From contig JAPLLG010000003.1 of NCBI GenBank assembly GCA_026387665.1, forward strand, positions 186,001-250,000: 64,000 nt of DNA, given 5' to 3'. This document shows positions 9,419 to 19,074 of the stretch, piece after piece; the stretch's first letter is position 1; each line of letters begins with the position of its first letter. The notes under the pieces were generated by a model. That model was given only the letters and a program-made list of their open reading frames with translations. It ran no database searches and had not been told where the DNA came from. A program made the position numbers and the translations under genes. Source of the stretch: Nitrospirota bacterium. GTDB taxonomy: Bacteria; Nitrospirota; Nitrospiria; Nitrospirales; Nitrospiraceae.

Positions 9419-12400
9419 TTGGCATCGCAATTCGTTCACCTCCATCTCCATACCCAATTCAGTCTCCTGGACGGCGCGAATCAAATTGAGCCGCTCGTCC
9501 AGCAGATCAAATCGTTCAATCAGCCGGCCGTGGCCATGACCGACCATGGCAACATGTTCGGGGCCATCGAGTTCTACCGCAAAGCCAAAGAAGCCGGCAT
9601 CAAACCCATCATCGGCTGCGAAGCCTATATGGCGCCAGGCAGCCGCTTGGCGGCCAAAGACAGCGGCCTCGCCCACAACGACTACTACCACCTCATCCTC
9701 CTGGCTCGAAACCTGACCGGCTATCAGAATCTGATCAAGCTCGTTAGTAAGGCATACCTTGAAGGGTTCTACTACAAGCCACGGATGGATAAGGAAATTC
9801 TTAAAGAGCACCATGAGGGCATCATTGCCCTCTCCGGTTGCTTGAGCGGCGAGATTCCCTACCTCATCGGCCAGAAGGACATGGATGGCGCCATGGCTGT
9901 CGCTGGCGAGTTTCAGGAAATATTCGGGAAGGAGCACTTCTACCTGGAGGTGCAGGCGAACGGATTGGACCACCAGCGAGTCGCCAATAGCGGCCTGCTT
10001 GAGATGTCCAAGAAGATGGGCATCCCGATGGTCGGCACCAACGACTGCCACTACCTCAAGAAAGAAGACTTCCGCCCGCACGAGCTGATGCTCTGCCTCC
10101 AAACCGGCAAGACGATCAGCGACCCGAATCGGATGAAGTTCGATACGGATCAGCTCTACGTAAAATCGACCGACGAAGTGACGGCCGCTTTCATCGAGTT
10201 CCCCGAGGCCGTCAACAATACCTGCCGGATTGCGGACAACTGCGACCTCCAACTGACGCTGAATAAAACCTATCTCCCGCAATACAAGGTTCCCGAACCC
10301 TTCACGAGGGAAACCTATCTGGAGAGTTTGGCGCTGGCGGGGTTGGCGGCCAGACTCAAAGAGCGACCCAGCCAGATCCTGCCGGCCGCTTACGAGCTGC
10401 GCCTGCGTGAAGAGCTGACGATCATCTGCTCGATGGGCTTCGCCGGTTACTTTCTCATCGTCTGGGACATCATCAAGTTTGCCCGCTCGCGCAACATTCC
10501 GGTCGGGCCTGGCCGAGGCTCCGCCGCCGGCAGTCTTGTCGCCTACGCGCTACGGATCACGGACCTCGATCCCCTCGTCTACACGCTCCTGTTCGAACGG
10601 TTCCTGAATCCCGAACGTGTGTCCCTCCCCGATATCGACATGGACTTCTGCATGGATCGCCGAGGCGAGGTCATCAACTATGTGGTCGAGAAGTACGGCA
10701 AGGACCACGTGGCCCAGATCATTACGTTCGGGACGCTCGGCGCGAAGGCCGCGATCCGCGACGTGGGCCGCGTACTGGAAATTCCCTATGCCGAAGTCGA
10801 TCGCGTGGCTAAGCTCGTCCCCAATCAGCTCAACATCACGCTCCAGCAGGCGCTCGACCAGGAACCCAAGCTGCAAGAGCTCGTCGATACCGATGCGCGC
10901 GTCAAAGAGCTGATGGGCATTGCCCGCTCCCTCGAAGGGCTGGCCCGCCATGCCTCGACCCACGCGGCCGGCGTGGTGATTTCCGAAGGACCGCTCACGG
11001 ACCATGTGCCGCTCTATAAAGGCTCCAACGACGAAGTCGTCACCCAATATTCGATGGGCGACGTTGAAAAGATCGGGCTCGTCAAATTCGACTTCCTGGG
11101 CCTCAAAACCCTCACGATGATCAAACGGGCCGAGGACCTGATCAATGCGGGCCACCCCAACGATCCCCCCCTGGTCATGGAGCAGGTGCCCTTCGACGAT
11201 CCCAAGACCTTTGCCCTGCTTGCGTCAGGCAAAACGATCGGCCTCTTTCAGCTGGAAAGCTCCGGCATGCGCGACCTCCTGACCGGCCTGAAACCGGACC
11301 GGTTCGAGGACATCATCGCCATCATCGCGCTCTACCGCCCTGGCCCGATGGATCTGATCCCCGACTTCATCAAACGAAAACAGGGCAAGATCCCCATCGC
11401 CTACGAAACGCCTGAGCTCGAACCGATCCTGAAGGACACCTACGGGGTCATCGTCTACCAGGAGCAGGTGATGGCGATCGCCAACAAGGTGGCGGGCTTC
11501 TCGCTCGGCCAAGCCGACATTCTCCGGCGCGCGATGGGTAAAAAGAAGCCGGAGGAGATGGAGAAGTTGCGCGCGCAATTCCTGGCCGGCGCCAAGACCA
11601 ACAAGATTCCCGAGAAGAAGGCGGAGAAGCTCTACGAACTGATCCAGAAATTTGCCGGCTACGGATTCAACAAGTCGCATGCGGCGGCCTATGCCGTCGT
11701 CTGCTACCAGACCGGCTACTTGAAGGCACACTACCCGACGGAGTTCATGGCTGCCCTGATGACCACCGACATGGGGAACGCCGACAAGATCGTCGGCTAC
11801 TTCTCGGAATGCCGCGATCTCAACATCAAGGTTCTGCCTCCGGACGTCAACGAAAGCCATAAGAACTTTACCGTGGTGGACAAGGCCATCCGATTCGGCC
11901 TGGCCGCCATCAAGAACGTCGGCGAAGGCGCAGTCGAATCGATCATCGAGATTCGAAACAACACCGGCCCCTTCAAATCCTTCTTTGAGTTTTGTCGCCG
12001 CGTCGACCTGCATAAAGTGAACAAGCGCATGCTCGAAGGGCTGATCAAGACCGGCGCCTTCGATTCGACCGGCGCGAAACGGTCGCAACTGGCTGCGGTC
12101 CTGGAGCAGGCAGTCGAAGAGGGTGCCGCCGCGCAACGTGAACGGGATATGGGCCAGACGAATATTTTCGGCGACGAGCTGGGAGGACCAGAGACCACTG
12201 AACAGTTCGCCGCACCGGCCTTACCCAACATTCCGGAATGGGATCAAAACGAACGGCTGAAACATGAGCGGGAGCTGACCGGCTTTTACATCTCCTCCCA
12301 TCCGCTGGCTCGCTATGAAGCCACCATGAAAGCCCTCTCTACGGCCACGACCATCAGCCTGCCGGAATCGTCGGACGGGCGGGAGGTCAAACTCTGCGGC

Positions 12401-12880
12401 ATCATTACGACCGTCAAAAGCATGCTGACCAAAAAGGGCGACAAGATGGCCTACATCACCCTGGAAGACCTCCTGGGTGTGGTGGAGATCGTCGTTTTTC
12501 CGGATCTCTATAAAAACGCCGCCGACCTCGTTGTGCCGGAGCGCCTCGTGCGCGTGACTGGCACGGTAGACCGGGGAGATAAAGGCACGAAGATTCGAGG
12601 GAGCAAGATCGAGCCGCTCGCCGAGGTACAAGCGCAGATGATCAAGCGGGTCCACATTCGACTGCCGGCTCATCTCGACATTACGGAACAGTTATCGCGC
12701 CTCCGCGAGGTCTTTCGACGGCACCCGGGCCACACGACCATTTCCCTCACGTTGAGCATGGATGCATCGCAGGAAGCCGTGACGGCTCCCCTTCCGAATC
12801 TCACGGTCACCCCTAGTGAACGTTTCGTGGCAGACGTTGAAGAAATACTAGGCAAAGGGGCCATTTTTCTGCTATCGTAA
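9419..12880 (+). CDS. dnaE: DNA polymerase III subunit alpha
   Basis: Replicative polymerase, DnaE1 type, 1153 aa. The PHP domain opens with FVHLHLHTQFSLLDGA. The C-family palm has VGPGRGSAAGSLVAYAL and the catalytic acidic motif LPDIDMDF (about residues 402-409). Fingers and HhH parts are visible (YGVIVYQEQVMAIA, FAGYGFNKSHAAAYAVV), and an OB-fold region lies near residues 990-1070 (VKLCGIITTVKSMLTKKG). The proposed start is TTG 9419, preceded by AAAAGGA about ten bases upstream; the PHP motif begins six residues in, so no later start is possible. accA follows 64 bp downstream, a neighbour pair seen in many bacteria. Confidence 0.97.
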   Translation: MASQFVHLHLHTQFSLLDGANQIEPLVQQIKSFNQPAVAMTDHGNMFGAIEFYRKAKEAGIKPIIGCEAYMAPGSRLAAKDSGLAHNDYYHLILLARNLTGYQNLIKLVSKAYLEGFYYKPRMDKEILKEHHEGIIALSGCLSGEIPYLIGQKDMDGAMAVAGEFQEIFGKEHFYLEVQANGLDHQRVANSGLLEMSKKMGIPMVGTNDCHYLKKEDFRPHELMLCLQTGKTISDPNRMKFDTDQLYVKSTDEVTAAFIEFPEAVNNTCRIADNCDLQLTLNKTYLPQYKVPEPFTRETYLESLALAGLAARLKERPSQILPAAYELRLREELTIICSMGFAGYFLIVWDIIKFARSRNIPVGPGRGSAAGSLVAYALRITDLDPLVYTLLFERFLNPERVSLPDIDMDFCMDRRGEVINYVVEKYGKDHVAQIITFGTLGAKAAIRDVGRVLEIPYAEVDRVAKLVPNQLNITLQQALDQEPKLQELVDTDARVKELMGIARSLEGLARHASTHAAGVVISEGPLTDHVPLYKGSNDEVVTQYSMGDVEKIGLVKFDFLGLKTLTMIKRAEDLINAGHPNDPPLVMEQVPFDDPKTFALLASGKTIGLFQLESSGMRDLLTGLKPDRFEDIIAIIALYRPGPMDLIPDFIKRKQGKIPIAYETPELEPILKDTYGVIVYQEQVMAIANKVAGFSLGQADILRRAMGKKKPEEMEKLRAQFLAGAKTNKIPEKKAEKLYELIQKFAGYGFNKSHAAAYAVVCYQTGYLKAHYPTEFMAALMTTDMGNADKIVGYFSECRDLNIKVLPPDVNESHKNFTVVDKAIRFGLAAIKNVGEGAVESIIEIRNNTGPFKSFFEFCRRVDLHKVNKRMLEGLIKTGAFDSTGAKRSQLAAVLEQAVEEGAAAQRERDMGQTNIFGDELGGPETTEQFAAPALPNIPEWDQNERLKHERELTGFYISSHPLARYEATMKALSTATTISLPESSDGREVKLCGIITTVKSMLTKKGDKMAYITLEDLLGVVEIVVFPDLYKNAADLVVPERLVRVTGTVDRGDKGTKIRGSKIEPLAEVQAQMIKRVHIRLPAHLDITEQLSRLREVFRRHPGHTTISLTLSMDASQEAVTAPLPNLTVTPSERFVADVEEILGKGAIFLLS

Positions 12881-12944
12881 AGCCTCATCCTAGGGATGGG
12901 GGCCCGGCCCTCTCCACACCAATCCATATAGCCTCACCAGCCCT

Positions 12945-13913
12945 ATGCGCGATTACCTCGAGTTTGAAAAGCCGATCCGCGAGATCGAAGAAAAGATCGA
13001 AAAGCTCTCGGCCACCCCTACCGGCAAATCGAATCCTCAGGATGAAATCCGCAAGCTGCGGACCAAACTCGCCCAGGTCGAACAGGAGCTCTACGGCAAA
13101 CTGACTCCCTGGCAGAGGACACAGCTCGCCCGCCATCCCCAACGGCCCAGCACCCTCGATTACATCAGCGCCATTTTTAGAGACTTTCTTGAGCTCCATG
13201 GAGACCGGTCGTTCGGCGACGATCGTGCCATCGTCGGAGGCTTCGCCCGATTCAACGACCGGTCGGTCATGGTCATCGGCCATCAAAAAGGGAAAACCCT
13301 CAAAGAACGGATGCAGCGGAATTTCGGGATGCCGAATCCGGAAGGCTACAGAAAGGCCCTGCGCCTTATGCGGATGGCGGAGAAGTTTGGCCGCCCGGTC
13401 GTGACCTTTATCGACACGCCCGGCGCCTATCCCGGCATCGGCGCGGAAGAACGGGGCCAGGCCGAAGCCATCGCCCGCAATCTCTTCGTGATGTCCCGGC
13501 TGGCCGTGCCGATCGTCTCCATCGTCATCGGCGAAGGCGGCAGCGGCGGAGCCCTCGCCTTGGGCGTTTCCGACCGGGTCCTCATGCTGGAGCATGGTGT
13601 CTATTCGGTGATTTCTCCGGAAGGCTGCGCCGCCATCCTATGGGATGACCCGGCCAAAGTGCCTGATGCAGCCGCCGCGCTGAAGATGACGGCCAAAGAT
13701 CTGGTCGATCTCCGTATCGTCGATGAAGTGATTCCGGAACCGCTCGGCGGCGCCCATCGCGATCCCCAAGCCATCACCGAGCGCGTGGCCAAATCCCTCA
13801 CCAACCAACTCGCCCAACTCACCGACCTCTCCATCCCTGAGCTACTGATGCAACGGGACCAGAAATATCGCTCCATCGGATCCGTCAGCGGCCTGCTTGC
13901 AACGCCCCAATAG
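12945..13913 (+). CDS. accA: acetyl-CoA carboxylase carboxyltransferase subunit alpha
   Basis: The alpha half of carboxyltransferase, which passes CO2 from biotin-BCCP to acetyl-CoA for fatty acid synthesis. It starts YLEFEKPIREIEEKIEKL, the conserved helical N-terminus. The crotonase-like core includes GDRSFGDDRAIVGG, TFIDTPGAYPGIGAEERGQ, IGEGGSGGALALGV and GVYSVISPEGCAAILW. At 322 aa the length is normal. It is in line with dnaE. The partner accD is not in this window. Confidence 0.97.
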   Translation: MRDYLEFEKPIREIEEKIEKLSATPTGKSNPQDEIRKLRTKLAQVEQELYGKLTPWQRTQLARHPQRPSTLDYISAIFRDFLELHGDRSFGDDRAIVGGFARFNDRSVMVIGHQKGKTLKERMQRNFGMPNPEGYRKALRLMRMAEKFGRPVVTFIDTPGAYPGIGAEERGQAEAIARNLFVMSRLAVPIVSIVIGEGGSGGALALGVSDRVLMLEHGVYSVISPEGCAAILWDDPAKVPDAAAALKMTAKDLVDLRIVDEVIPEPLGGAHRDPQAITERVAKSLTNQLAQLTDLSIPELLMQRDQKYRSIGSVSGLLATPQ

Positions 13914-13949
13914 AGACCTCACTATTTCCGTCGATCCGAACAGGACCTT

Positions 13950-13975
13950 CGTAACGCTGACAACTCTCCGTTACG
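13950..13975. terminator. possible hairpin between convergent accA and flavoprotein genes
   Basis: A perfect 7-bp stem, CGTAACG paired with CGTTACG across a 12-base loop, fills the end of the short gap between two convergent genes. There is no U-run, so termination is only suggested by position. Confidence 0.3.
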
Positions 13976-15211
13976 CTACCTCTTCCGTTTCACGCCCTCC
14001 ATAAGCCACGCAGCAGCCCCGGCGCCAGCCGCCTTACCGGTGGCAAAACAGGCGGTCAAAAGATAGCCTCCGGTCGGCGCTTCCCAATCCAACATTTCTC
14101 CGGCGCAAAACATCCCGGGCAACGAACGGATCATCAACCGTGTATCCAATGCATCGAACGGCACGCCTCCTGCCGTGCTGATCGCTTCCGCCAGCGGACG
14201 GGCGGCAACAAGCCGCAGCGGCAAGGATTTAATCGCAGCCGCCAGGCGAGCCGGATCCGCAAAGTCCTCTTTCGACACCACTTCACGCAGCAGCCCCGCC
14301 TTCACCCCTTCGATATGGGCCTGCCGCTGCAGATGCGTGGCCATGGTGCGTTTACCGCGCGGTCGCGCTAAATCATGAGCCAGACGCGGCACATCGCGGT
14401 CAGGCGCCAGATCGAGACGCAACGTGGCCCCGCCCTTCGCCAGGATCTCGTCGCGCAACGAAGCAGAGACTGCGTAAATCACGCCGCCTTCCACCCCGGT
14501 CTCCGTGATGACGAACTCGCCGGGATGCCAGGATTCAGCGCCGGCCTCACTTCGCATAATAATCGCCACCGACTTGACCGGATGCCCGGCGAACTTCGTC
14601 CGGAAATGTTCGCTCCAGCCCACGTCGAAGCCACAGTTCGCCGGCTGCAACGGCGCAATACAAAGTCCGCGCCCCGCCAACAGGGGCACCCACGACGCAT
14701 CGGACCCGAGCTTCGGCCAACTCCCGCCACCGAGCGCCAACACCGCCGCATCGGCCTGAACAGAGCGGCGTCCCTCGGGCGTAGAAAAACACAGAGCCCC
14801 CTGCTCGTCCCAGCCGGACCAACGGTGGCGCATGTGGAACCGCACACCAGCCTGGCGCAACCGTCGAATCCAGGCACGCAGCAAGGGCGCCGCCTTGAGA
14901 TCCTTGGGGAAGACGCGCCCGGAAGAACCTTCAAATGTTTTGATGCCGAGTCCAGCGGCCCAGGCCCGCAGCTCCGCAGGCCCGAACGACGCGAGCCACG
15001 GCTCGATCTGCGCGCGGCGAGCTCCATAGCGAGCCAGAAATTTCTCCGCCGGCTCAGAATGTGTCAAGTTCAAGCCGCCCTTCCCGGCCAGAAGAAACTT
15101 GCGCCCGACTGATGCCATTGCATCATAGAGATCGACCTCTACGCCTGCGGCACGAGCCGACTCCGCGGCCATCAGTCCGGCCGGACCACCACCAATAATT
15201 GCAATTTTCAT
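13976..15211 (-). CDS. HI0933-family flavoprotein (TIGR03862-like NAD(P)/FAD oxidoreductase)
   Basis: A 411-aa flavoprotein. The FAD Rossmann motif is at the N-terminus (IAIIGGGPAGLMAAESARAA), followed by the family signature GRKFLLAGKGGLNLTHSE. The middle has AVLALGGGSWPKLGSDASW, and the C-terminus has FCAGEMLDWEAPTGGYLL, the second FAD-contact block. The HI0933 family includes BaiN-type and related enzymes, but most members have no proven reaction, so the substrate is unknown. It is divergent from the small gene at 15357. Confidence 0.85.
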   Translation of the reverse strand: MKIAIIGGGPAGLMAAESARAAGVEVDLYDAMASVGRKFLLAGKGGLNLTHSEPAEKFLARYGARRAQIEPWLASFGPAELRAWAAGLGIKTFEGSSGRVFPKDLKAAPLLRAWIRRLRQAGVRFHMRHRWSGWDEQGALCFSTPEGRRSVQADAAVLALGGGSWPKLGSDASWVPLLAGRGLCIAPLQPANCGFDVGWSEHFRTKFAGHPVKSVAIIMRSEAGAESWHPGEFVITETGVEGGVIYAVSASLRDEILAKGGATLRLDLAPDRDVPRLAHDLARPRGKRTMATHLQRQAHIEGVKAGLLREVVSKEDFADPARLAAAIKSLPLRLVAARPLAEAISTAGGVPFDALDTRLMIRSLPGMFCAGEMLDWEAPTGGYLLTACFATGKAAGAGAAAWLMEGVKRKR

Positions 15212-15356
15212 AGAGGTTCCAATGATTGTGTCTCGTGAGACGAGTAAACATACAGAGCCTGGTGACCCTACACGCAGCAGCAGAGCCGGTCAAGCAAGCT
15301 CCTCCAGACATAAAATGCTTCGGGTGTCATCGCCTCAGACAGGCTATACTGGAACC

Positions 15357-15671
15357 ATGCAGGAACAAGAGCCCCCACAGGTCGTCGAGCTTCGAGTCAG
15401 CTCCCGCTATGTCACTGAACACCCGTGGGTGGTGCAGGCCATCGGAGGATTCCTCTCCGCCTACTTCATGGAACATCCGGGGTTTCGCGTGCAACGGCAC
15501 ATCCATGAGTTGGAGTCCGGCTCCCACCTCTGGTTATGCGAAGTCCCACCCAACATGAAGGTGCTCAGACTCCTAAAACGGCTCAAGGAAGATATCCCGC
15601 CCTGCCAGGCCCAACAGATGGCTACCGATTTACCGACGCCACCCTGCTATCTCATTGATTGCCCTGAGTAA
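15357..15671 (+). CDS. hypothetical protein (104 aa)
   Basis: An unrecognised small soluble protein. The likely start is ATG 15357; the longer frame from 15222 gives a low-complexity, unconserved-looking leader that overlaps the region upstream of the flavoprotein. The sequence has a compact alpha/beta pattern (VVELRVSSRYVTEHPWVVQAI, then a helix and HLWLCEVPPNMKVL) and ends with a Pro/Cys-rich tail (TPPCYLIDCPE). A TATACT box lies just before the start at 15345-15350, which would give a very short leader if used. No function is proposed. Confidence 0.6.
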   Translation: MQEQEPPQVVELRVSSRYVTEHPWVVQAIGGFLSAYFMEHPGFRVQRHIHELESGSHLWLCEVPPNMKVLRLLKRLKEDIPPCQAQQMATDLPTPPCYLIDCPE

Positions 15672-15765
15672 GCAGAGCCATCACACCCTCGTGCGCTAAC
15701 AGAGATTTCATAAACACGACATCACTTTGAGTGGCGCGTCCGCAGAAAGAATGGTATAAATTCTC

Positions 15766-16656
15766 ATGCAACGAAAACTATTTCTTGGGACAATGGTCCT
15801 CTCGCTGGCAATAGGCCTAGGCGCCCTCTCTGCTGCGTCAGCACCGGGCGGCAGCACGTCGCACCTCCCCCGACCAGACCATATCGTGGTGGTGATTGAA
15901 GAAAATCACTCCTATAGCCAGATTATCGATTCGCCCGATGCGCCCTACATCAACAGCCTGGCAGCCCAGGGCGCAGTCTTCACCCAATCCTTTGGCGTGA
16001 CCTACCCCAGTAAACCGAACTATCTGGCGCTGTTTTCAGGGTCCACCCAAAGCATCACCGATAACTCCTGCCCACATACCATGGAGACGCCCAATCTTGG
16101 CCATGCATTGCTGGAAGCAGGGCTGACGTTCGCCGGTTATTCGGAAGACCTGCCCTCGGCCGGCTCCCTCATCTGCATCGCCGGGGACTATGCGCGCAAA
16201 CATAATCCCTGGGTGAATTGGCAGGACAGCCAGGCCCATGGACTCCCGGCAACGTCCAATCTCCCTCTGACGAGCTTCCCCGCCGACTTTAACAGGCTCC
16301 CGACCGTCAGCATGATCGTGCCGAATCAGGTCAACGACATGCATCATGGGAAGGACCCGGACAGGATTCAGCTCGGCGATCGCTGGCTCAAGGACCACCT
16401 GGAGGCCTATGTCCAGTGGGCGCAGCAGCACAACAGCCTGTTAATCGTGACCTGGGACGAGGACAACAAGAAAGAGCATAACCGGATCGCCACGCTCTTC
16501 ATCGGCCCCATGGTGCAGGCCGGTCGTTACGACCAGCAGATCAATCACTACAACGTCTTGCGTACGATCGAAGACCTCTACGGCCTCCCCCATTCCGGCG
16601 CAAGCGCCGACGCCGCTCCCATCACCAACATCTGGAAAACCACGCCCCATCCGTAA
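15766..16656 (+). CDS. secreted phosphoesterase (acid phosphatase/phospholipase C-like family)
   Basis: 296 aa with a signal peptide (hydrophobic residues about 6-22, cleavage likely after LSAASA). The mature part matches the phosphoesterase family of AcpA-type acid phosphatases: HIVVVIEENHSYSQII with the metal-binding Glu-Asn, a GVTYPSKPNYLALFSGST block with a possible nucleophile, NDMHHGKD, and LLIVTWDEDN followed by HNRIATLFIGP. These correspond to metal and catalytic residues of the alkaline phosphatase-like fold. It should act in the periplasm or outside the cell to release phosphate from esters; the substrate is unknown. It stands alone. Confidence 0.82.
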   Translation: MQRKLFLGTMVLSLAIGLGALSAASAPGGSTSHLPRPDHIVVVIEENHSYSQIIDSPDAPYINSLAAQGAVFTQSFGVTYPSKPNYLALFSGSTQSITDNSCPHTMETPNLGHALLEAGLTFAGYSEDLPSAGSLICIAGDYARKHNPWVNWQDSQAHGLPATSNLPLTSFPADFNRLPTVSMIVPNQVNDMHHGKDPDRIQLGDRWLKDHLEAYVQWAQQHNSLLIVTWDEDNKKEHNRIATLFIGPMVQAGRYDQQINHYNVLRTIEDLYGLPHSGASADAAPITNIWKTTPHP

Positions 16657-16780
16657 CTGCTCGTTACCGGCCTCCTGCCCATTGACGGCTCCCGTTTAGC
16701 CCTGGATAGAATACAGCGATCCCGATATACTCCGGCTCATCTCCACACAAGGCCGCCTGGCTGCATCACTCAGAGGTCGC

Positions 16781-18250
16781 ATGCCACTTCCTGCTCCTGA
16801 CACTCAGCCGCCAACCACCCAATCGGCACGGACGTTCTCACGCAAAATCAAAGCCGGATTTTGGCTGGTGGGAGCCATTCTCCTGTCGATCGGCCTTGCT
16901 TCCTATCAGAGCATACGAGAATTCGAAGAAACCGTGGATTGGGTCACCCATTCGCAGGACGTCTTGGGACATCTCCAAGTCGTGCTGTCCGATGTGCAGG
17001 ACATCGAGATCGGGCTGCGGGGTTATGTCATGACCGGAAAAGAACATTTCCTCGACCCCTACAAAAACGGACTGGTCGTATTGAGTCGCGATAGGGACGC
17101 ACTTTCAGCCATCATTCAAGTGAGTCCGCAGGACCGTGCCGAACATGCGCGCCGCCTCGAAACGCTCAACGCCTTGATCGATAAGAAGCTGGCCCTCTTG
17201 AAGACCATGCTCGCCTTGCGCAAGGGCGCGACCTATCAGTCCGCGCACATGGAATCGCACATGACTGAAAGCAAAGAGCTCCTGGACGGGATCCGTATGG
17301 TCATCAGAGACATGCAGCAGCTGGAGAAGGCGCGGTTGACGGTGCGGGAGCGCCATGCCGACGAAAAGGGCCAGAGCGCCGTGCTCTATTTCATCGCCGG
17401 CGTCATCATGGAAATCATGATTCTGCTCTGGATCGCCTGGCAGATCCGTCAAGAAATCTCGCAACGCCAACAGGCGCAAGATGCGCTTTTGCAGACGCAT
17501 GACGAACTGGAGCTGCGCATTCAAGAGCGGACCACGGCCTTGATCGATTCCAACGAACGGCTGCGCGAGCTCTCGCACCGCTTGATGAATGTGCAAGAGA
17601 CGGAACGCCGGCAGATCGCCCACGATCTGCATGATGAAATCGGACAGTCGCTGACCGCAATGAAGTTGGGGTTGCGCGAGGCGAATACTGCGCTGGAATC
17701 CGGCCCAACCGCTTCCCTGCTGGCCGATAGCCTGACGATCCTGGACCAGGTTATCCAGCAAGTCAGAAATCTCGCCTTGGACCTGCGCCCCTCGCTGCTC
17801 GACGAGTTGGGATTGGTCCCCGCCCTCAAATGGTACATCAAGCGCCAAGGGGAACGAGCCGGCTGGGAAACGGAATATGCCGCACAGCTCGGAGAGAACC
17901 ACCTGCCGCCTAGAGTGGAAATCGCCTGCTTTCGAATCGTGCAGGAAGCCCTCACGAATGTCGCACGCCATGCCGAGGCCACCCATGTGCAAGTGACCTT
18001 GACACGGCAGGGAGATCATCTGCTGTTAATCATCGAGGATAACGGCCAAGGCTTCAACGTCGAGCGGGCAAAGACTCGCGCCAGGACTGGCATCAGCATC
18101 GGGTTACTGGGCATGGAAGAGCGAGCCAAATTGGTCGGGGGGGAGTTGACGATCGCTTCCTCCCCGAAGACCGGCACGAAGCTCACCGCGAGCCTGCCTC
18201 TCGTTGGACTCAATCCGCAACTGGTGACATCGGAAGAGAGGATATCCTAA
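16781..18250 (+). CDS. CHASE3-type sensor histidine kinase (NarX/DegS-like, HisKA_3)
   Basis: 489 aa. The first membrane helix (about residues 27-46) and the second (about 207-227) bracket a periplasmic helical CHASE3 sensor with DVQDIEIGLRGYVMTGKEHFL. A coiled coil leads to the HisKA_3 dimerisation segment, where the phospho-acceptor histidine is in RQIAHDLHDEIGQSL. The C-terminal HATPase has ALTNVARHAEATHVQV and DNGQGF, and ends with GLLGMEERAKLVGGEL. It overlaps the response regulator start (18248-18252), so the two form one pair. Signal and targets are unknown. Confidence 0.93.
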   Translation: MPLPAPDTQPPTTQSARTFSRKIKAGFWLVGAILLSIGLASYQSIREFEETVDWVTHSQDVLGHLQVVLSDVQDIEIGLRGYVMTGKEHFLDPYKNGLVVLSRDRDALSAIIQVSPQDRAEHARRLETLNALIDKKLALLKTMLALRKGATYQSAHMESHMTESKELLDGIRMVIRDMQQLEKARLTVRERHADEKGQSAVLYFIAGVIMEIMILLWIAWQIRQEISQRQQAQDALLQTHDELELRIQERTTALIDSNERLRELSHRLMNVQETERRQIAHDLHDEIGQSLTAMKLGLREANTALESGPTASLLADSLTILDQVIQQVRNLALDLRPSLLDELGLVPALKWYIKRQGERAGWETEYAAQLGENHLPPRVEIACFRIVQEALTNVARHAEATHVQVTLTRQGDHLLLIIEDNGQGFNVERAKTRARTGISIGLLGMEERAKLVGGELTIASSPKTGTKLTASLPLVGLNPQLVTSEERIS

Positions 18251-18900
18251 TGTCTATTCGCGTCTTACTCGCAGACGACCATGCGCTGGTCCGCCAAGGC
18301 ATCCGGTCTCTCCTGGAGAAACTCGACGATATCGAAGTCGTCGGAGAAGTCAGCGATGGACGTCAGGCGCTGGAACTGTCGAAAACCACTCACCCCGATA
18401 TTGCATTCATGGACATTACGATGCCGGGGCTGAACGGCCTCGAAGCGGTCACCCGCATGAAAAAGGAATGTCCGAGTACCCGTGTCGTCATGTTATCAAT
18501 GCATGCGGGCGAAGAATACTTTCAACAAGCGCTGGATTCCGGCGCAGCCGGATACCTGCTCAAAGACGCGGACCGGATGGAGCTGGAGCTCGCGATCAGA
18601 ACCGTGCTGCGAGGAGACACCTACCTGACGCCAACCGTCGCGAAGTATGCCGTCGAGGCCTATCGGCAACGAAAAGACGGCGACCAGGGCCCGCTCGCCA
18701 GTCTCAGCTCTCGACAGAAAGAAATCCTCCAATTGATTGCCGAGGGCTATGCCAACAAAGAGATCGCGCAACGGCTGGACCTGAGTCCTCGCACCGTAGA
18801 AACCCATCGGGCAGAACTCATGGAACGGCTGAACATCCGCGACGTGCCAGGCCTCGTCAAAATCGCGCTACGCGCCGGGCTCATCAAGCCAAGCCAATAA
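18250..18900 (+). CDS. NarL/FixJ-type response regulator
   Basis: 216 aa. The receiver domain has the acidic pair DD at 9-10, the phospho-acceptor D55 in FMDITMPG and the conserved Lys in YLLKDADR. The C-terminal LuxR-type helix-turn-helix reads LSSRQKEILQLIAEGYANKEIA followed by LSPRTVETHRAELMERL. It is coupled to the upstream histidine kinase, so phosphorylation by that kinase should switch on DNA binding. The regulon is unknown, although the next genes (19075 on) lie on the same strand after a 174-bp gap. Confidence 0.95.
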   Translation: MSIRVLLADDHALVRQGIRSLLEKLDDIEVVGEVSDGRQALELSKTTHPDIAFMDITMPGLNGLEAVTRMKKECPSTRVVMLSMHAGEEYFQQALDSGAAGYLLKDADRMELELAIRTVLRGDTYLTPTVAKYAVEAYRQRKDGDQGPLASLSSRQKEILQLIAEGYANKEIAQRLDLSPRTVETHRAELMERLNIRDVPGLVKIALRAGLIKPSQ

Positions 18901-19074
18901 AACCAAGCGTTTACTATTACATCATTGCCATCCGTAGTATCCAACTCTATTCCCAGTAATATCTCCCACCCCCTCCCGTACTTCCTCAATCGGCGCATCA
19001 TCGATCACCTGCTAGTATCAATACGCACCTAATGGCACAAATCACCCACGCTGGCCAGTCACAAAGGGGTCCCC

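Noticed and set aside
9401-12136. Several long frames opposite dnaE
   Set aside because: They are shadows of dnaE codon usage and lack any domain.
16682-16712. TTGACG-N19-TAGAAT upstream of the CHASE3 kinase as a promoter
   Set aside because: The spacer is too long for a confident sigma-70 promoter.
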